From JBBSUQ01 sp964389755 (GTDB taxonomy: Bacteria; Bacteroidota; Bacteroidia; Flavobacteriales_D; Crocinitomicaceae): a stretch of DNA of 64,000 nt. Position 1 is the first letter of the stretch. Each line of letters starts with the position of its first letter. The notes beneath the pieces are model-generated. The model was not told the DNA's origin. It worked only from the letters and a program-made list of their open reading frames with translations, and made no database searches. Made by a program: the position numbers and the translations under genes. Positions 16,795-26,283 of this stretch are shown here, piece by piece. Location: positions 1 to 64,000 of the forward strand of contig CAYMEW010000017.1 in the NCBI GenBank assembly GCA_964389755.1, in the 5' to 3' direction.

Positions 16795-18148
16795 CATATC
16801 ACGCGATAAAGTAGATCAGTACATCAACCGTTCGCGTTTCAAATCGAACAAACTGATCCGTACGAAGGTGACCAAGAACCTGTTCATGCGGGTATTGCTC
16901 GCCATTTGCCTGATCGGCATCTTTTTGCTCTTTTTACCGTGGACCCAGAACATCCAGTCGAAAGGTTACGTGACCACGATCTACCCGGATCAGCGGCCAC
17001 AGACCATCAATTCCGTGATTGCCGGGAAAGTGCAGCACTGGAAGGTCAAAGAAGGCGATTACGTGGAGGCCGGGGATACGATCATCATTATTTCGGAGGT
17101 GAAGCCTGAGTATTTCGATCCGCTGTTGCTCCAGCGTACGGACGAACAGGTACAAAACAAACTGAACTCCGTGGATGCCTATGAGAATAAGATTGCCGCA
17201 CTGGAGCAGCAAATGGCAGCTTTCCGGGATATCCGCGACCTGAAAATGAAGCAGGCCAAAAACAAATTGTTGCAGAGCAGGCTCAAAGTGAAAGCAGACA
17301 GCATCGACCTGGTGGCCTACGAAGCGCAATACGCGATTGCCCTCAAACAGTATCACCGAATGAAGGAACTGTATGACCAGGGCATTAAATCGCTTACGGA
17401 CCTCGAAATACGCAATGTGAAGCTGCAGGAAATGAATGCAAAAATGATCTCGCAGGAAAATAAATTGCTCAGTAGCCGCAACGAAGTGATCAATGCAGAA
17501 GTGGAGATCATCAGCGTGCAGAACGAATACAGCGAGAAACTCGCCAAAACGCAATCCGAACAACAAAGTGCCTGGTCATCCAAATTTGAGGCAGAAGCCA
17601 TGGCATCGAAACTCAAAAACCAGTATTCAAACTACGCGATCCGACAGGGCATGTATACGATTACGGCTTCCAGGGACGGCTATGTAACGAAACTGGTACA
17701 GGCCGGGATCGGCGACATTATCAAGGACGGCGACGAGATCGTAACCCTGATGCCGGCAAACACGAAACTGGCCGTGGAATTTTACGTCGACCCGATCGAC
17801 TATCCGCTGGTTAAAAAAGGGGAGGAGGTCCGCATCCAGTTCGACGGCTGGCCCGCGATTTTCTTCAGTGGCTGGCCCAATACGTCCTACGGAACTTACG
17901 CCGGGGAAATCTATGCGATGGACAACTTCATCAGCCCGAACGGAAAATACCGCATCCTTGTAAAACCGAAATCCGGACAACATCCGTGGCCCGATGCAAT
18001 CCGCGTGGGCGGTGGCGTGCGTACATTCGTATTATTGAACGACGTTCCCGTGTGGTACGAACTCTGGCGTAAACTCAACGGCTTCCCGCCCGACTTTTAC
18101 CACGGAGCGGAGTCCAAGATCAAAACCAAACCCGAAGCAGGAAAATGA
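16787..18148 (+). CDS. HlyD-family periplasmic adaptor
   Basis: 453 aa. Membrane-fusion protein linking the inner-membrane ABC exporter to the TolC channel. One N-terminal membrane helix (about 33-52, LLAICLIGIFLLFLPW), a lipoyl-like half motif (AGKVQHWKVKEGDYVEAGD, about 83-101), a long coiled coil (about 115-265), the second lipoyl half (ITASRDGYVTKLVQAGIGD) and a C-terminal beta barrel. Overlaps both neighbours (8 and 4 nt), so the operon is tightly coupled. Confidence 0.92.
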   Translation: MLNISRDKVDQYINRSRFKSNKLIRTKVTKNLFMRVLLAICLIGIFLLFLPWTQNIQSKGYVTTIYPDQRPQTINSVIAGKVQHWKVKEGDYVEAGDTIIIISEVKPEYFDPLLLQRTDEQVQNKLNSVDAYENKIAALEQQMAAFRDIRDLKMKQAKNKLLQSRLKVKADSIDLVAYEAQYAIALKQYHRMKELYDQGIKSLTDLEIRNVKLQEMNAKMISQENKLLSSRNEVINAEVEIISVQNEYSEKLAKTQSEQQSAWSSKFEAEAMASKLKNQYSNYAIRQGMYTITASRDGYVTKLVQAGIGDIIKDGDEIVTLMPANTKLAVEFYVDPIDYPLVKKGEEVRIQFDGWPAIFFSGWPNTSYGTYAGEIYAMDNFISPNGKYRILVKPKSGQHPWPDAIRVGGGVRTFVLLNDVPVWYELWRKLNGFPPDFYHGAESKIKTKPEAGK

Positions 18149-19524
18149 AGCAATTTTTAATAGGTATTCTCACATTTTCATTCCTGATGATAAACGGATT
18201 CGGTATCACGCAGGAAGATACCGTGTACCTGACGCTCGAAGAATTCCTGCTGATCGTGGAGGAAAATCACCCGATCGCGCGGCAGGCCGGGCTGAAAGTC
18301 GACTATGCGAATGCCAACAAGCGCAAAGCACACGGCGCTTTCGATCCGAAACTTTTTTCGGATATGAGCGGGAAGTTTTTTAACGACAAAGAGTACTACT
18401 TCCTTTCGAATTCAGGTATGAAGATCCCGACCTGGTTTGGCATGGAGATCAAGGGCGGATACGAATACAACGACGGAGATTACCTCAGTGCCTCGAAAAC
18501 GGTCCCGGGTTCCGGGCTTTGGTACCTCGGTGTTACAGTTCCGGTCGGGAAGAACCTGTTTATCGATGAGCGCCGGACCGTTTTGCGGCAGGCAGGCGTA
18601 TTACAGGACCAGTCCGAACTTGAAAAACGCCTGATGCTCAATGACCTGTTATTGTCGGCTAAAGAAGCATACTGGGAATGGTATGCGGCGCATCAGAAAC
18701 TCGAAGTCGCACGACGCGGTGTGCAATTGTCCGAGGAACGTAAACAAGCCATCGTGCAGGGTGCGATCATCGAGGAATACCCGATCATAGACACCGTAGA
18801 AGCGCATATTCAACTCGATACACGGCGAATCAGTTACGAGAACCAGCTCATTAACTACGCACAGGTGCGTGCACAACTCGCAACTTTTCTCTGGCTGAAG
18901 AATGAGGTTCCGCTCGAACTGCATGAACGGACCTTACCGGTTTACGACACGACCAGCATGAGTCCGAACCTGAGGCTTGAAGCCGATACCAGCGGCTTTA
19001 CACAGGTCTACAGCTACAAACTCGATTACCTGCGACTTGAGGAGCGCCTGAAAAAGGAAATGCTCAAACCGCAGATCGACCTGACCTTCACGCCGCTGGT
19101 GCAACCGACCTCGCCGAATACCTTCCGACCATACGATCCCGAAGATTTCAAGTGGGGTGTAACGGCCAGTTTCCCGATCTTCCTGCGCAAGGAACGCGGA
19201 GAGATCGCCATGAATGCAATCAAGCAGAAGGAAGCAGGTTACGACCGGCAAATGAAGGTCAACGAACTGGAGAATAAATTCATCGCTTATAAGATCGAGC
19301 TTTCAGCAACCGGACGTCAGCTCGAAATGCAGCGGCAAATGGTCGCGAACTACCAGCGATTGACGAATGCCGAAATCACCAAGTACAACATGGGAGAAAG
19401 TTCCCTTTTTTTGGTCAATTCGCGTGAGATCAAATACCTCGAGGCGTTGGAAAAACTTGCCGAAATGGAGCAGAAGCTCGAAAAAACGAAGGCCAAACTG
19501 GCCTGGCTGATGGTGAATCCGTAG
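18145..19524 (+). CDS. TolC-family outer membrane channel protein
   Basis: 459 aa. Signal peptide (about 1-21), then the TolC plan of long helical hairpins with short strands; two outer-membrane efflux repeats are recognisable (SAKEAYWEWYAAHQKLEVA in the first half, RLTNAEITKYNMGESSLFLV near the end). It forms the outer-membrane duct of the export system encoded just upstream (4-nt overlap, ATGA). No terminator is visible before the convergent SUMF1-like gene. Confidence 0.9.
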   Translation: MKQFLIGILTFSFLMINGFGITQEDTVYLTLEEFLLIVEENHPIARQAGLKVDYANANKRKAHGAFDPKLFSDMSGKFFNDKEYYFLSNSGMKIPTWFGMEIKGGYEYNDGDYLSASKTVPGSGLWYLGVTVPVGKNLFIDERRTVLRQAGVLQDQSELEKRLMLNDLLLSAKEAYWEWYAAHQKLEVARRGVQLSEERKQAIVQGAIIEEYPIIDTVEAHIQLDTRRISYENQLINYAQVRAQLATFLWLKNEVPLELHERTLPVYDTTSMSPNLRLEADTSGFTQVYSYKLDYLRLEERLKKEMLKPQIDLTFTPLVQPTSPNTFRPYDPEDFKWGVTASFPIFLRKERGEIAMNAIKQKEAGYDRQMKVNELENKFIAYKIELSATGRQLEMQRQMVANYQRLTNAEITKYNMGESSLFLVNSREIKYLEALEKLAEMEQKLEKTKAKLAWLMVNP

Positions 19525-19552
19525 TTTCCGAATTCTTCTTTGCGACTTGCAA

Positions 19553-20740
19553 TTAACTCATTTCTGCATAGCACACCAGGCGGAACCCGGTAAAACAATC
19601 ACTTTGATCGCGGTCGATCATACGCTTGAAAAACAGGGTGTTTACCTGGAATTCCGTCGGTGACCGGATCACGTGCAAATAGTCAGATCCCAAAACGAGT
19701 CTTTTCGTTTGATAATCACTGAAACGGGGGAGTGCATAGCGCATTCCGAAACCTTCATCCACCGGTGTCCGGCAAAATTCCGCGACGTTGCCATTCAGGA
19801 AATCAAAACACGGATCGGGAGACTGCACCTGGTTTTGCTGCAAGAGGTATTCGTAAATCGTTTCCGGGGATCGGATCGCCTTTTGCTGAACAGGTTTTAA
19901 AAGTGCGATAGCGTGTGGAACGGCCGGTTCCAGGATCGAAAAGTCGGAGTTCGGTGCGTCGGACACGAAAGGGCGCAAAAAGTCCGGGCATTGCCACAGC
20001 AGCGCCAGGTGAGACTCTTCCAGCGACGGCAGGGAATAACGCAGGTTGTAGTGATTCGGCGTGTGTTCCGGAGAATGCACTGTTTTCCAGCGACAAAAGG
20101 CGAGGGCCTGGTCGTAGGAAATATTTACCACCGGGTAGCGGTCGTAGGCCGGATGCCAAAAATAGAGCGAACTCAGCGGATCGGCTGCGCCCTCATCGAA
20201 ATAGATATCGAATCCGGTCGTATCCGGGTACACAGCGATCACGGAATCCGGGGAAACACGATATTGCAAAAGGTCTTTCCGAAATTCACGACGCTTGTAA
20301 AAGCGCGGATTTTGCGCATAAAAAAAGGAATCGACCAGCTGAAAGATCATGGGATCGTCCAGGTCGACCGCCTGCGGACGCAAACCATACTGTTCCAGGT
20401 AATGCAGGCGTTTCGTAGTGTCCAGTTTGCGGATTCGAACCTTTTTCGGAAGGTCCAGCAGCGAAAAGGCGACCGAAGCATCCGGATGTTTGAGGTAAAT
20501 CCGGCGTGTAAGCAGCGAATCGCGCACAAAATCTACAAATTCGCGGTATTCGGCATTCGTGAGTTCGTGGTGCGCCAGGTAAAACGGATGAATACTGCTT
20601 GAAGAGTCGACCAGTGACGGTAGCACAAGCGTAAATCCCGGGAGTTCCGGCGGAAATGAAATACGTGTAAATGTCGCGGTAGACGTCAGCATAAGCGCAG
20701 AACCTGCAAGCAAGGCGCTGAATAAAAAGAATCGTTTCAT
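19553..20740 (-). CDS. SUMF1/formylglycine-generating-enzyme-like secreted protein
   Basis: 395 aa. Exported (signal peptide about 1-21). The FGE-sulfatase fold is marked by FYLAHHELTNAEYREFV near the N terminus, PVVNISYDQALAFCRWK in the middle, FDFLNGNVAEFCRTP and the closing FTGFRLVCY. In Bacteroidota this fold includes gliding lipoproteins GldJ and GldK as well as proteins of unknown role; a lipobox is not evident here, so neither name is given. The cysteine pair of true FGE enzymes is not obvious, so it is probably structural. ATG 20740 was chosen because the signal peptide starts there. Confidence 0.8.
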   Translation of the reverse strand: MKRFFLFSALLAGSALMLTSTATFTRISFPPELPGFTLVLPSLVDSSSSIHPFYLAHHELTNAEYREFVDFVRDSLLTRRIYLKHPDASVAFSLLDLPKKVRIRKLDTTKRLHYLEQYGLRPQAVDLDDPMIFQLVDSFFYAQNPRFYKRREFRKDLLQYRVSPDSVIAVYPDTTGFDIYFDEGAADPLSSLYFWHPAYDRYPVVNISYDQALAFCRWKTVHSPEHTPNHYNLRYSLPSLEESHLALLWQCPDFLRPFVSDAPNSDFSILEPAVPHAIALLKPVQQKAIRSPETIYEYLLQQNQVQSPDPCFDFLNGNVAEFCRTPVDEGFGMRYALPRFSDYQTKRLVLGSDYLHVIRSPTEFQVNTLFFKRMIDRDQSDCFTGFRLVCYAEMS

Positions 20741-20988
20741 GATCGGGTAGTGTTGTGTTGGTAGAAAGATACGCATTTCAACAATTGCATGTAAACGGAT
20801 AAATAGACGGAGCATGAAAAGTTACAGTTTTTAGGAGCCAAAGGATTCGCTATAATTCTATTTAACATAATATTAATTATAGGGCATTCAAATAACACAA
20901 GCCACGGAAGCCGCATATTTGCTGCGTTGCAGAATCCTGCCCTTATTCTGTTCCGGAGAAACCTGCCTGACAAAGCCGACGAATACGA

Positions 20989-21327
20989 CTATAATGGACC
21001 TGTACGATCCGGAACGCGCGACTCATTCATCTCCGCACAATTCACGAGGGTCCGCAAATGTTTGTAGCAAAGTTCGGCCAGCGGTTTCAGATGCCTGTCA
21101 GTAGATTCGGTTTCCATGGCCGCGGCCTGGTTCAAGTAAATGCGGTACGTTGCGCCCCAGTCGAATTCCGCGGCTTGTGGAACCTGCATGAGTTCAAAAA
21201 CGATGTCCAGCAATTGCAAATGGTGTTTGTCGCTCCCATCAAGCCCCAGTTTGCGCAATCCGTACAGTAACTGGCCGTGTTTTAAGTCCTGCTGAATTAG
21301 TCTGACGATTAGTTTTTTGTTGCTCAT
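20989..21327 (-). CDS. Small helical protein of unknown function
   Basis: 112 aa, cytoplasmic, almost entirely alpha-helical by pattern (KKLIVRLIQQDLKHGQLL, HHLQLLDIVFELMQ), no membrane segment. No family recognised. A TACATTTG box (21364-21357) upstream fits a Bacteroidota -7 element. It borders the AT-rich island on its left side and has ordinary host base composition. Confidence 0.6.
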   Translation of the reverse strand: MSNKKLIVRLIQQDLKHGQLLYGLRKLGLDGSDKHHLQLLDIVFELMQVPQAAEFDWGATYRIYLNQAAAMETESTDRHLKPLAELCYKHLRTLVNCAEMNESRVPDRTGPL

Positions 21328-21480
21328 AACACCTGGTTTTTTTGTTGATCCGAAACCAAATGTAAGGCAAATTTCACCTTTGAAAAAGAGGCTGTTTTTC
21401 TGAAAATCAGTTAAAAGTATACTAATATGGCCTGGACCGATGAATGTATGTGTTAGACCGATGAAAATAATTTGAAAATA

Positions 21481-21624
21481 ATTTTGTATTATTGGATCGA
21501 CGGAATCGAAATAAAATTTCTGAATTTAAAACGTAAACCACAACTGCATTTGAAGGATTTGAGACGGATTGCTGAGATTCTGGATGTGGATATTTGGGAG
21601 TTGTTGGTTCCTACCAAGAGGTAA
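21481..21624 (+). pseudogene. C-terminal remnant of an XRE-type helix-turn-helix gene
   Basis: An open stretch without a start codon ends at TAA 21622. Its last part reads LNLKRKPQLHLKDLRRIA and then EILDVDIWELLVPTKR, the usual end of a Cro/CI-type DNA-binding domain in which a final helix and a W-E-L-L segment follow the recognition region. The N-terminal half with the first helices is missing. It sits at the boundary between host-like sequence and the AT-rich island, so it may be the scar of an insertion event or an old regulator of the pair that follows. Confidence 0.5.
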
Positions 21625-21676
21625 TAATTTTAGTGTATGGTTTTTAGGCATGAAATAAAAAAACCGAACAAAATAC

Positions 21677-21707
21677 TTTCTAATAACCATAATTATTGAT
21701 ATGTTTG
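21677..21707 (+). promoter_or_regulatory. Promoter of the ATPase/subtilase operon
   Basis: TTTC (21677-21680), 19 nt, TATGTTTG (21700-21707), then 16 nt to the ATG at 21724. The -7 box fits TAnnTTTG fully and the -33 box differs in one base. Confidence 0.7.
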
Positions 21708-21723
21708 CTGTACAGTTATTTGT

Positions 21724-22863
21724 ATGGCAAAGGGAAATTATGCACTTAAACCGTCTGAGATCAAGTATATAATTGATCTTATTGGCTCTGGGTTAACAGG
21801 AGAATACAAGCGAGTTGAACTCGCTGCCACAAGTTTGGCAAGAAGTCTAAAAAAAGATTCACCTGAATTGTCAAAGAGTATCAACGATCTGATTAGTTCA
21901 TATGCTTTAAACTCTGGTGCGTCTATACGAAGTGCTGGCACTACTCCATTACCAGTAGACCATTCTACTCAACTTGAGATGGCTAGTTTATTTAAGCCTG
22001 ATCTAGAGTACAATCCAGCACCAATACTTCCTCAAAGTATTCAGGATAGAATAGATATTTTTCTAGATGAAAGGAATAAAATAGACGTTCTTCTAGAGAA
22101 CAATATTAGACCATCCTCAAGCTTATTACTAATTGGCCAACCTGGCACAGGTAAAACAATGTTGGCTAAATATATTGCTAGTCAGTTGAACAAGAATCTA
22201 ATTGTTCTTGATTTATCGGCCAGCATATCTAGTTTAATGGGGAAAACCGGAGCCAACTTAAAAAGAGTTCTTCAATATGCGAAACAGAATTCGTGCATAC
22301 TACTTTTTGACGAGTTCGATGCAATTGCAAAAAAGAGAGATGATAGTACCGATCTTGGAGAAATAAAGAGAATTGTCAACGTGCTTTTAATGGAGCTTGA
22401 GGATTGGCCAGTAACTTCAATGTTTATTGCGACTAGTAATCATCCTGAACTCTTGGATAAAGCTATATGGAGAAGATTTGATCACCACCTCTCTTTACCC
22501 GTACCTGATTATACTGAACGACTGAAAGTTCTTAATCAAGAATTGGTAGAATTTTTAATCTCTCAAAATGTCTCCGGAGAAATCCTTGAACCTATTGCTA
22601 GACTTTTCGAAGAAAAAAGCCCTGCCGATATCTGTAAATATGCTAATAATGTTAAAAGAAGAAGCATTTTACGGACAGAGTCGCCTATGGTGTCCCTTTT
22701 TCAGGAAATCAATGGGTTCAATGAGGATAAAAAAATGCGTGCAGAATTCTGCAAAATTGCAAAGGATGTATTAGGAGATAAGATTTCAGTGAGGCAACTA
22801 GCTGATATAACCGGATTAAGTGCAGCCGGTGTTCAACATCATTTAAACAAGGATAAGCCATGA
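21724..22863 (+). CDS. ietA: AAA-family ATPase of an IetAS-type system
   Basis: 379 aa. A helical N-terminal region (about 1-105) is followed by an AAA+ core: Walker A GQPGTGKT (138-145), Walker B LLFDEFDA with Asp196-Glu197, sensor-1 ATSN (about 238-241) and arginine finger pair Arg250-Arg251 in WRRFDHH. The last 27 residues (about 353-379) look like a helix-turn-helix (VRQLADITGLSAAGVQHHL). It overlaps the subtilase gene by 4 nt (ATGA). The AAA ATPase plus S8 protease pair matches IetAS, known as a plasmid-stabilising toxin-antitoxin pair in Agrobacterium and as an anti-phage system; here the ATPase would restrain or direct the protease. Much lower GC than the flanks points to transfer. Confidence 0.85.
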   Translation: MAKGNYALKPSEIKYIIDLIGSGLTGEYKRVELAATSLARSLKKDSPELSKSINDLISSYALNSGASIRSAGTTPLPVDHSTQLEMASLFKPDLEYNPAPILPQSIQDRIDIFLDERNKIDVLLENNIRPSSSLLLIGQPGTGKTMLAKYIASQLNKNLIVLDLSASISSLMGKTGANLKRVLQYAKQNSCILLFDEFDAIAKKRDDSTDLGEIKRIVNVLLMELEDWPVTSMFIATSNHPELLDKAIWRRFDHHLSLPVPDYTERLKVLNQELVEFLISQNVSGEILEPIARLFEEKSPADICKYANNVKRRSILRTESPMVSLFQEINGFNEDKKMRAEFCKIAKDVLGDKISVRQLADITGLSAAGVQHHLNKDKP

Positions 22864-25202
22864 GTGAAAATAATTCTAGAAAGCCGATTCTATATAATGG
22901 ACAAGTTTATAGTGAACCTGTCCATAAACGTTCCGGAGGAGGAGAAAAAGCAATGAAGCAGAGATATGAAGACGCTAGAGATTCAGTTCTTGGCAACATC
23001 TCTGATATTCGTGGCAATCTACGTCAGATGTCTTCTGATTCTCGATTGCCAAATGAAATCATTCTTAGCCTAACAATGGAACCAGAATTTTCTGCTAAAT
23101 CATACTACCCAGATTCATTATTTGATCTTGATGCTGAAAGGTTTGGATTAAAGGAAGTAGGATCAAGAATAATCAGATCAACTAAAGCTTCTGCTAACAA
23201 TGAAGAAACAATAGAAGTGACATCAAAAATGTTCTTCATACGTGCTACCGAGCAAAGTATCAATTCATTTGAAAAACATCTAAGGATGGCTAGCTCTACT
23301 TTGACAAAAAAATTCAAAGATGATATAAGAAAGGTTTCATCTTTAGGATTCTTGCCAGCAAATGAACAGATTTTAGGTGTCTCAGAAAATTGGACTTCAG
23401 GAAGATTAGAAGCAGTATTGCATCCATTTGATCTTGATTTTGAGCAAGCTTTAGATCATTTTTTGTCTATGATAGAATCGCATGGCGTGAGCAGGGATAG
23501 TGTAAAGTACAAACAATACACAAGTGGTGTGACATTCGTAAGCTTTATCGGGAACCGCAACACTCTCGAATCAATTTCCGGTTACAACCCATTACGAACT
23601 GTACACCCCTTAAAAATGCGTAGCTTACCAGACATAAGCAGAAGCACAAGCGTACAAAATGGGCCAATCGCACCGAACTTCTCAAGTAAATCTAACATTG
23701 TGGTTGGAGTAATTGATGGTGGAATAAATCAAAACAACCCATTTACTGCAAATTACACTGAAGGTCATCATGTGGTATCAGGAAACCCTGTTCCATTTTT
23801 TGTACAACACGGAACACAAGTTACAGGTGCAGTTCTTTATGGTGCTCTGAATAATTATACAAATGGACAAAGTTTACCAGAGCCAAAAGTCTCCGTAAAA
23901 AACTTTGGTGTACTCTCTGATAATTCTGCCACAGATCCTGAATTGTACGATGCCATCGATGCAATGGAGGTATTTGTTCCTCAAAACACACATATTTCCG
24001 TATATAACCTCAGTTTAGGCCCAAGTGGCCCTATTTTGGATGATAGCATTAGTCGCTTCACTTATTCCTGTGATTTATTAAGTAAAAGCCATAACGTTTT
24101 GTTTTGTGTTGCCGTTGGTAATGATGGACATATTGACGGTTATGATAGAATTCAATCACCATCTGATTCTGTAAATTGCTTAGGTGTTGGTGCATTTACC
24201 AAAGAGAATGGAGTTAAGGTTCGAGCTCCTTATAGCAGTAAAGGACCTGGTCGTGAAGGCGGAAAAATGAAACCTGATATAATGGCATTTGGAGGGTGTG
24301 ATCAACATCCAATTCATCTTATTTCAGACGTGAGTGGACAAAAGGTTTGGAGCATGGGAACAAGCTTTGCAAGCCCTATAGTAGCAGGAATCGCTGGTAG
24401 GTTAATCGGAGAATCCAACAGCAATATTGATTCATTAACAGCCAAAGCATTAATAGTCCATTCTGCTGAAAGGCAAAAGGACAATCATTGCGCCGAAATG
24501 GGGCATGGTTCAATTCCTGATAGTATAGATGAAATTGTTAATTGTACTGGTAATTCCTATACCTTAATTTATAGAGGTCGTGTAGAAGCTGGGAAATATG
24601 CAGAATATCTAATACCATGGGAAGAAGTTCAGACAGGTAGTGTTAAATTTAGATGGACAATTGCTGTGTTAACAGATGTTGATCAGTTGAGTTCAGATGA
24701 TTACACATCATCTTCTGTTGAAGTAGCATTTTATCCTAATCGAAACAAATACAATTTCAAAAATGAAGAAGGCTTACCACTAGACGGTGAGAATAAAAAA
24801 TCCGAAATAGTAGATATTGAAGCCGACCCGGAACGAGCAGCATATCTTTTGCAAAATGGATGGAGCCAGAGTAACTTTCCTGTTACAGGTAATGCTTCGC
24901 CACAGTATCAAACTGAAGATCAGCTAAGAGCCGATTTGAAATGGGATACAATTGATACTAGACAAAAGTCAATGAGAGCGAGCGGAATTTCTGAACCTGC
25001 TTTTCACATCCACGCATTGGGTCGCGGTGCGAGAAACTCAAACTCTCAAGTGGAGTTTGCTCTAATTTTGACATTGGAAATTGCAAGTGATGAAATTGAT
25101 ATTTATGACACTATACTTAACAAATACAGTGCCTTAATTCCTCTAGAAACGACGATTGATACTGAAATTTCAGTTCGTAATTCTACTGATCAAAATGAAT
25201 AG
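22860..25202 (+). CDS. ietS: S8 subtilisin-like protease of an IetAS-type system
   Basis: 780 aa. An N-terminal region of about 270 residues without a signal peptide, then a subtilase domain with the complete triad: Asp286 (VGVIDGG), His317 (FFVQHGTQVTG), Ser502 (MGTSFASP) and the oxyanion Asn421 (VAVGNDGH). A C-terminal region (about 540-780) is beta-rich and unassigned. Absence of an export signal and coupling to the AAA ATPase mean it acts in the cytoplasm, unlike the many secreted subtilases. In IetAS the protease is the toxic or effector part. AT-rich, lysine/asparagine-rich coding unlike the host genes. The trigger and substrates are unknown. Confidence 0.88.
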   Translation: MSENNSRKPILYNGQVYSEPVHKRSGGGEKAMKQRYEDARDSVLGNISDIRGNLRQMSSDSRLPNEIILSLTMEPEFSAKSYYPDSLFDLDAERFGLKEVGSRIIRSTKASANNEETIEVTSKMFFIRATEQSINSFEKHLRMASSTLTKKFKDDIRKVSSLGFLPANEQILGVSENWTSGRLEAVLHPFDLDFEQALDHFLSMIESHGVSRDSVKYKQYTSGVTFVSFIGNRNTLESISGYNPLRTVHPLKMRSLPDISRSTSVQNGPIAPNFSSKSNIVVGVIDGGINQNNPFTANYTEGHHVVSGNPVPFFVQHGTQVTGAVLYGALNNYTNGQSLPEPKVSVKNFGVLSDNSATDPELYDAIDAMEVFVPQNTHISVYNLSLGPSGPILDDSISRFTYSCDLLSKSHNVLFCVAVGNDGHIDGYDRIQSPSDSVNCLGVGAFTKENGVKVRAPYSSKGPGREGGKMKPDIMAFGGCDQHPIHLISDVSGQKVWSMGTSFASPIVAGIAGRLIGESNSNIDSLTAKALIVHSAERQKDNHCAEMGHGSIPDSIDEIVNCTGNSYTLIYRGRVEAGKYAEYLIPWEEVQTGSVKFRWTIAVLTDVDQLSSDDYTSSSVEVAFYPNRNKYNFKNEEGLPLDGENKKSEIVDIEADPERAAYLLQNGWSQSNFPVTGNASPQYQTEDQLRADLKWDTIDTRQKSMRASGISEPAFHIHALGRGARNSNSQVEFALILTLEIASDEIDIYDTILNKYSALIPLETTIDTEISVRNSTDQNE

Positions 25203-25558
25203 AATAACCCCACTCCTTCCCTATTTCTCTCCGCTACGGTGCAAGAAAAAAGGAATCCGTTTGAAGTTGTTTAGGGGATAAACTTTGAAAGAGAAAGGAA
25301 AAATTATTTGGCTTATCCTAAACCATGAACTGATCCTGATCATCTACGTTAGTTTTCTGATGCTAAATCTACTAACAAAATTCCAAACTTCAAATACGGT
25401 AACTAACTTTCCCATCGAAACGGATATTTCGTTTCCAAAGAAGCCGTCAAAACACGAATCCAGGCGGTTTTTACATCACTTCACCGTAAACCTCCCCCAC
25501 TCACCTATTCCCCCGCATTCCCACAAAATGCGGCTACCGGTCCGCTCCCCTTTCAGGA
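25203..25558. other. Non-coding stretch after the IetAS-type pair
   Basis: I see no gene here. A 104-codon frame at 25285 exists, but its second half is low-complexity His/Pro/Ser sequence and it reads across the point (about 25460) where composition changes from AT-rich to host-like. That point is the likely right edge of the acquired segment. No inverted repeats or target duplication could be recognised. Confidence 0.5.
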
Positions 25559-26133
25559 TCAATGGTGCAAATGCAAAAAGCTGGTGGTTTGCGCGCTGAT
25601 GGTCACGATGGTGTCCAGCGATTGGACGGGACCGCCCAAATAGTTAATGCTGGATGCTTTGATGAAGTGTTTCCCCACCGGAAGTTGGTAATGAGAGCCG
25701 TTTTTTGCGTGAAAGACTGATTGTCTATGTAAAGCGGGAAGGTTTTGCCGGCGTCTGCATTCGCGTAAATAATCACATCGCCGCGCTCGGCGCTGACCAT
25801 AATTGTTTTTTCCGACGCCACGCCCTTCTTCATTTCCTGTTTATTGTCGTATACCCGCACCAGGTACATCCCGTCTTTTCCGAGTACATTGAGCGTGAGT
25901 TGCGGAGCCTGTCCTTCAACAAGGGTATCCGTACCGCCGTCCGGATTCACGATTTGCCAGATCTGGTGCCGCTTTCGGGGCGAAAGGTTGATCAGGTCGA
26001 GTGTTTCCCCGGGCGCATAAGTATAGCGTTCCAGGCGGAAATCAGACGAAGTTTTTTTGTGACAGGCAGTGAGCATGCTTGCCAGGACCAGGCAGAACGG
26101 TACACGCGACCAGCGGGGGAATAAGTGATTCAT
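25559..26133 (-). pseudogene. Lipoprotein gene with a single-base frameshift
   Basis: From ATG 26133 the frame encodes a lipoprotein (lipobox LTAC, Cys24) with a PKD-like strand-rich domain (YTYAPGETLDLINLSP, GMYLVRVYDNK, VIIYANADAGKTFPLYIDNQSF). At a run of six A residues (25706-25701 on the minus strand) the frame is lost and stops at 25603. Resuming one base back gives a sensible end to TGA at 25559: NGSHYQLPVGKHFIKASS, then NYLGGPVQSLDTIVTISA. One missing A in the run explains everything, so this is either a genuine recent mutation, phase variation or a sequencing error. About 190 aa when restored. Confidence 0.75.
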
Positions 26134-26283
26134 ATCAGTTACATTGAAAGGTCTAAAGTTATGGATTTATTCGAATCGCAAGGGATTGACCGCACTTTTA
26201 AGAGGTCTTTGAATTTGGCCCCGCCAAAATACGCTCATTCAAACCGATTTCTGTTTACCTTAGCCCTAAACAATAACGTTCAC

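Noticed and set aside
16934..17566. 210-codon minus-strand frame inside the HlyD-type gene
   Set aside because: Antisense shadow, low complexity; HlyD motifs on the plus strand are unambiguous.
19913..20602. 229-codon plus-strand frame opposite the SUMF1-like gene
   Set aside because: It is the antisense of a well-supported gene with a signal peptide and fold motifs; its own sequence has no domain.
25285..25599. 104-codon plus-strand frame after the subtilase
   Set aside because: Low-complexity second half, spans a composition change and overlaps the restored end of the lipoprotein gene; no recognisable domain.
25690..25720. Programmed -1 frameshift in the lipoprotein gene
   Set aside because: The A6 run is not in the X-XXY-YYZ phase needed and no downstream structure is evident; an indel is simpler.
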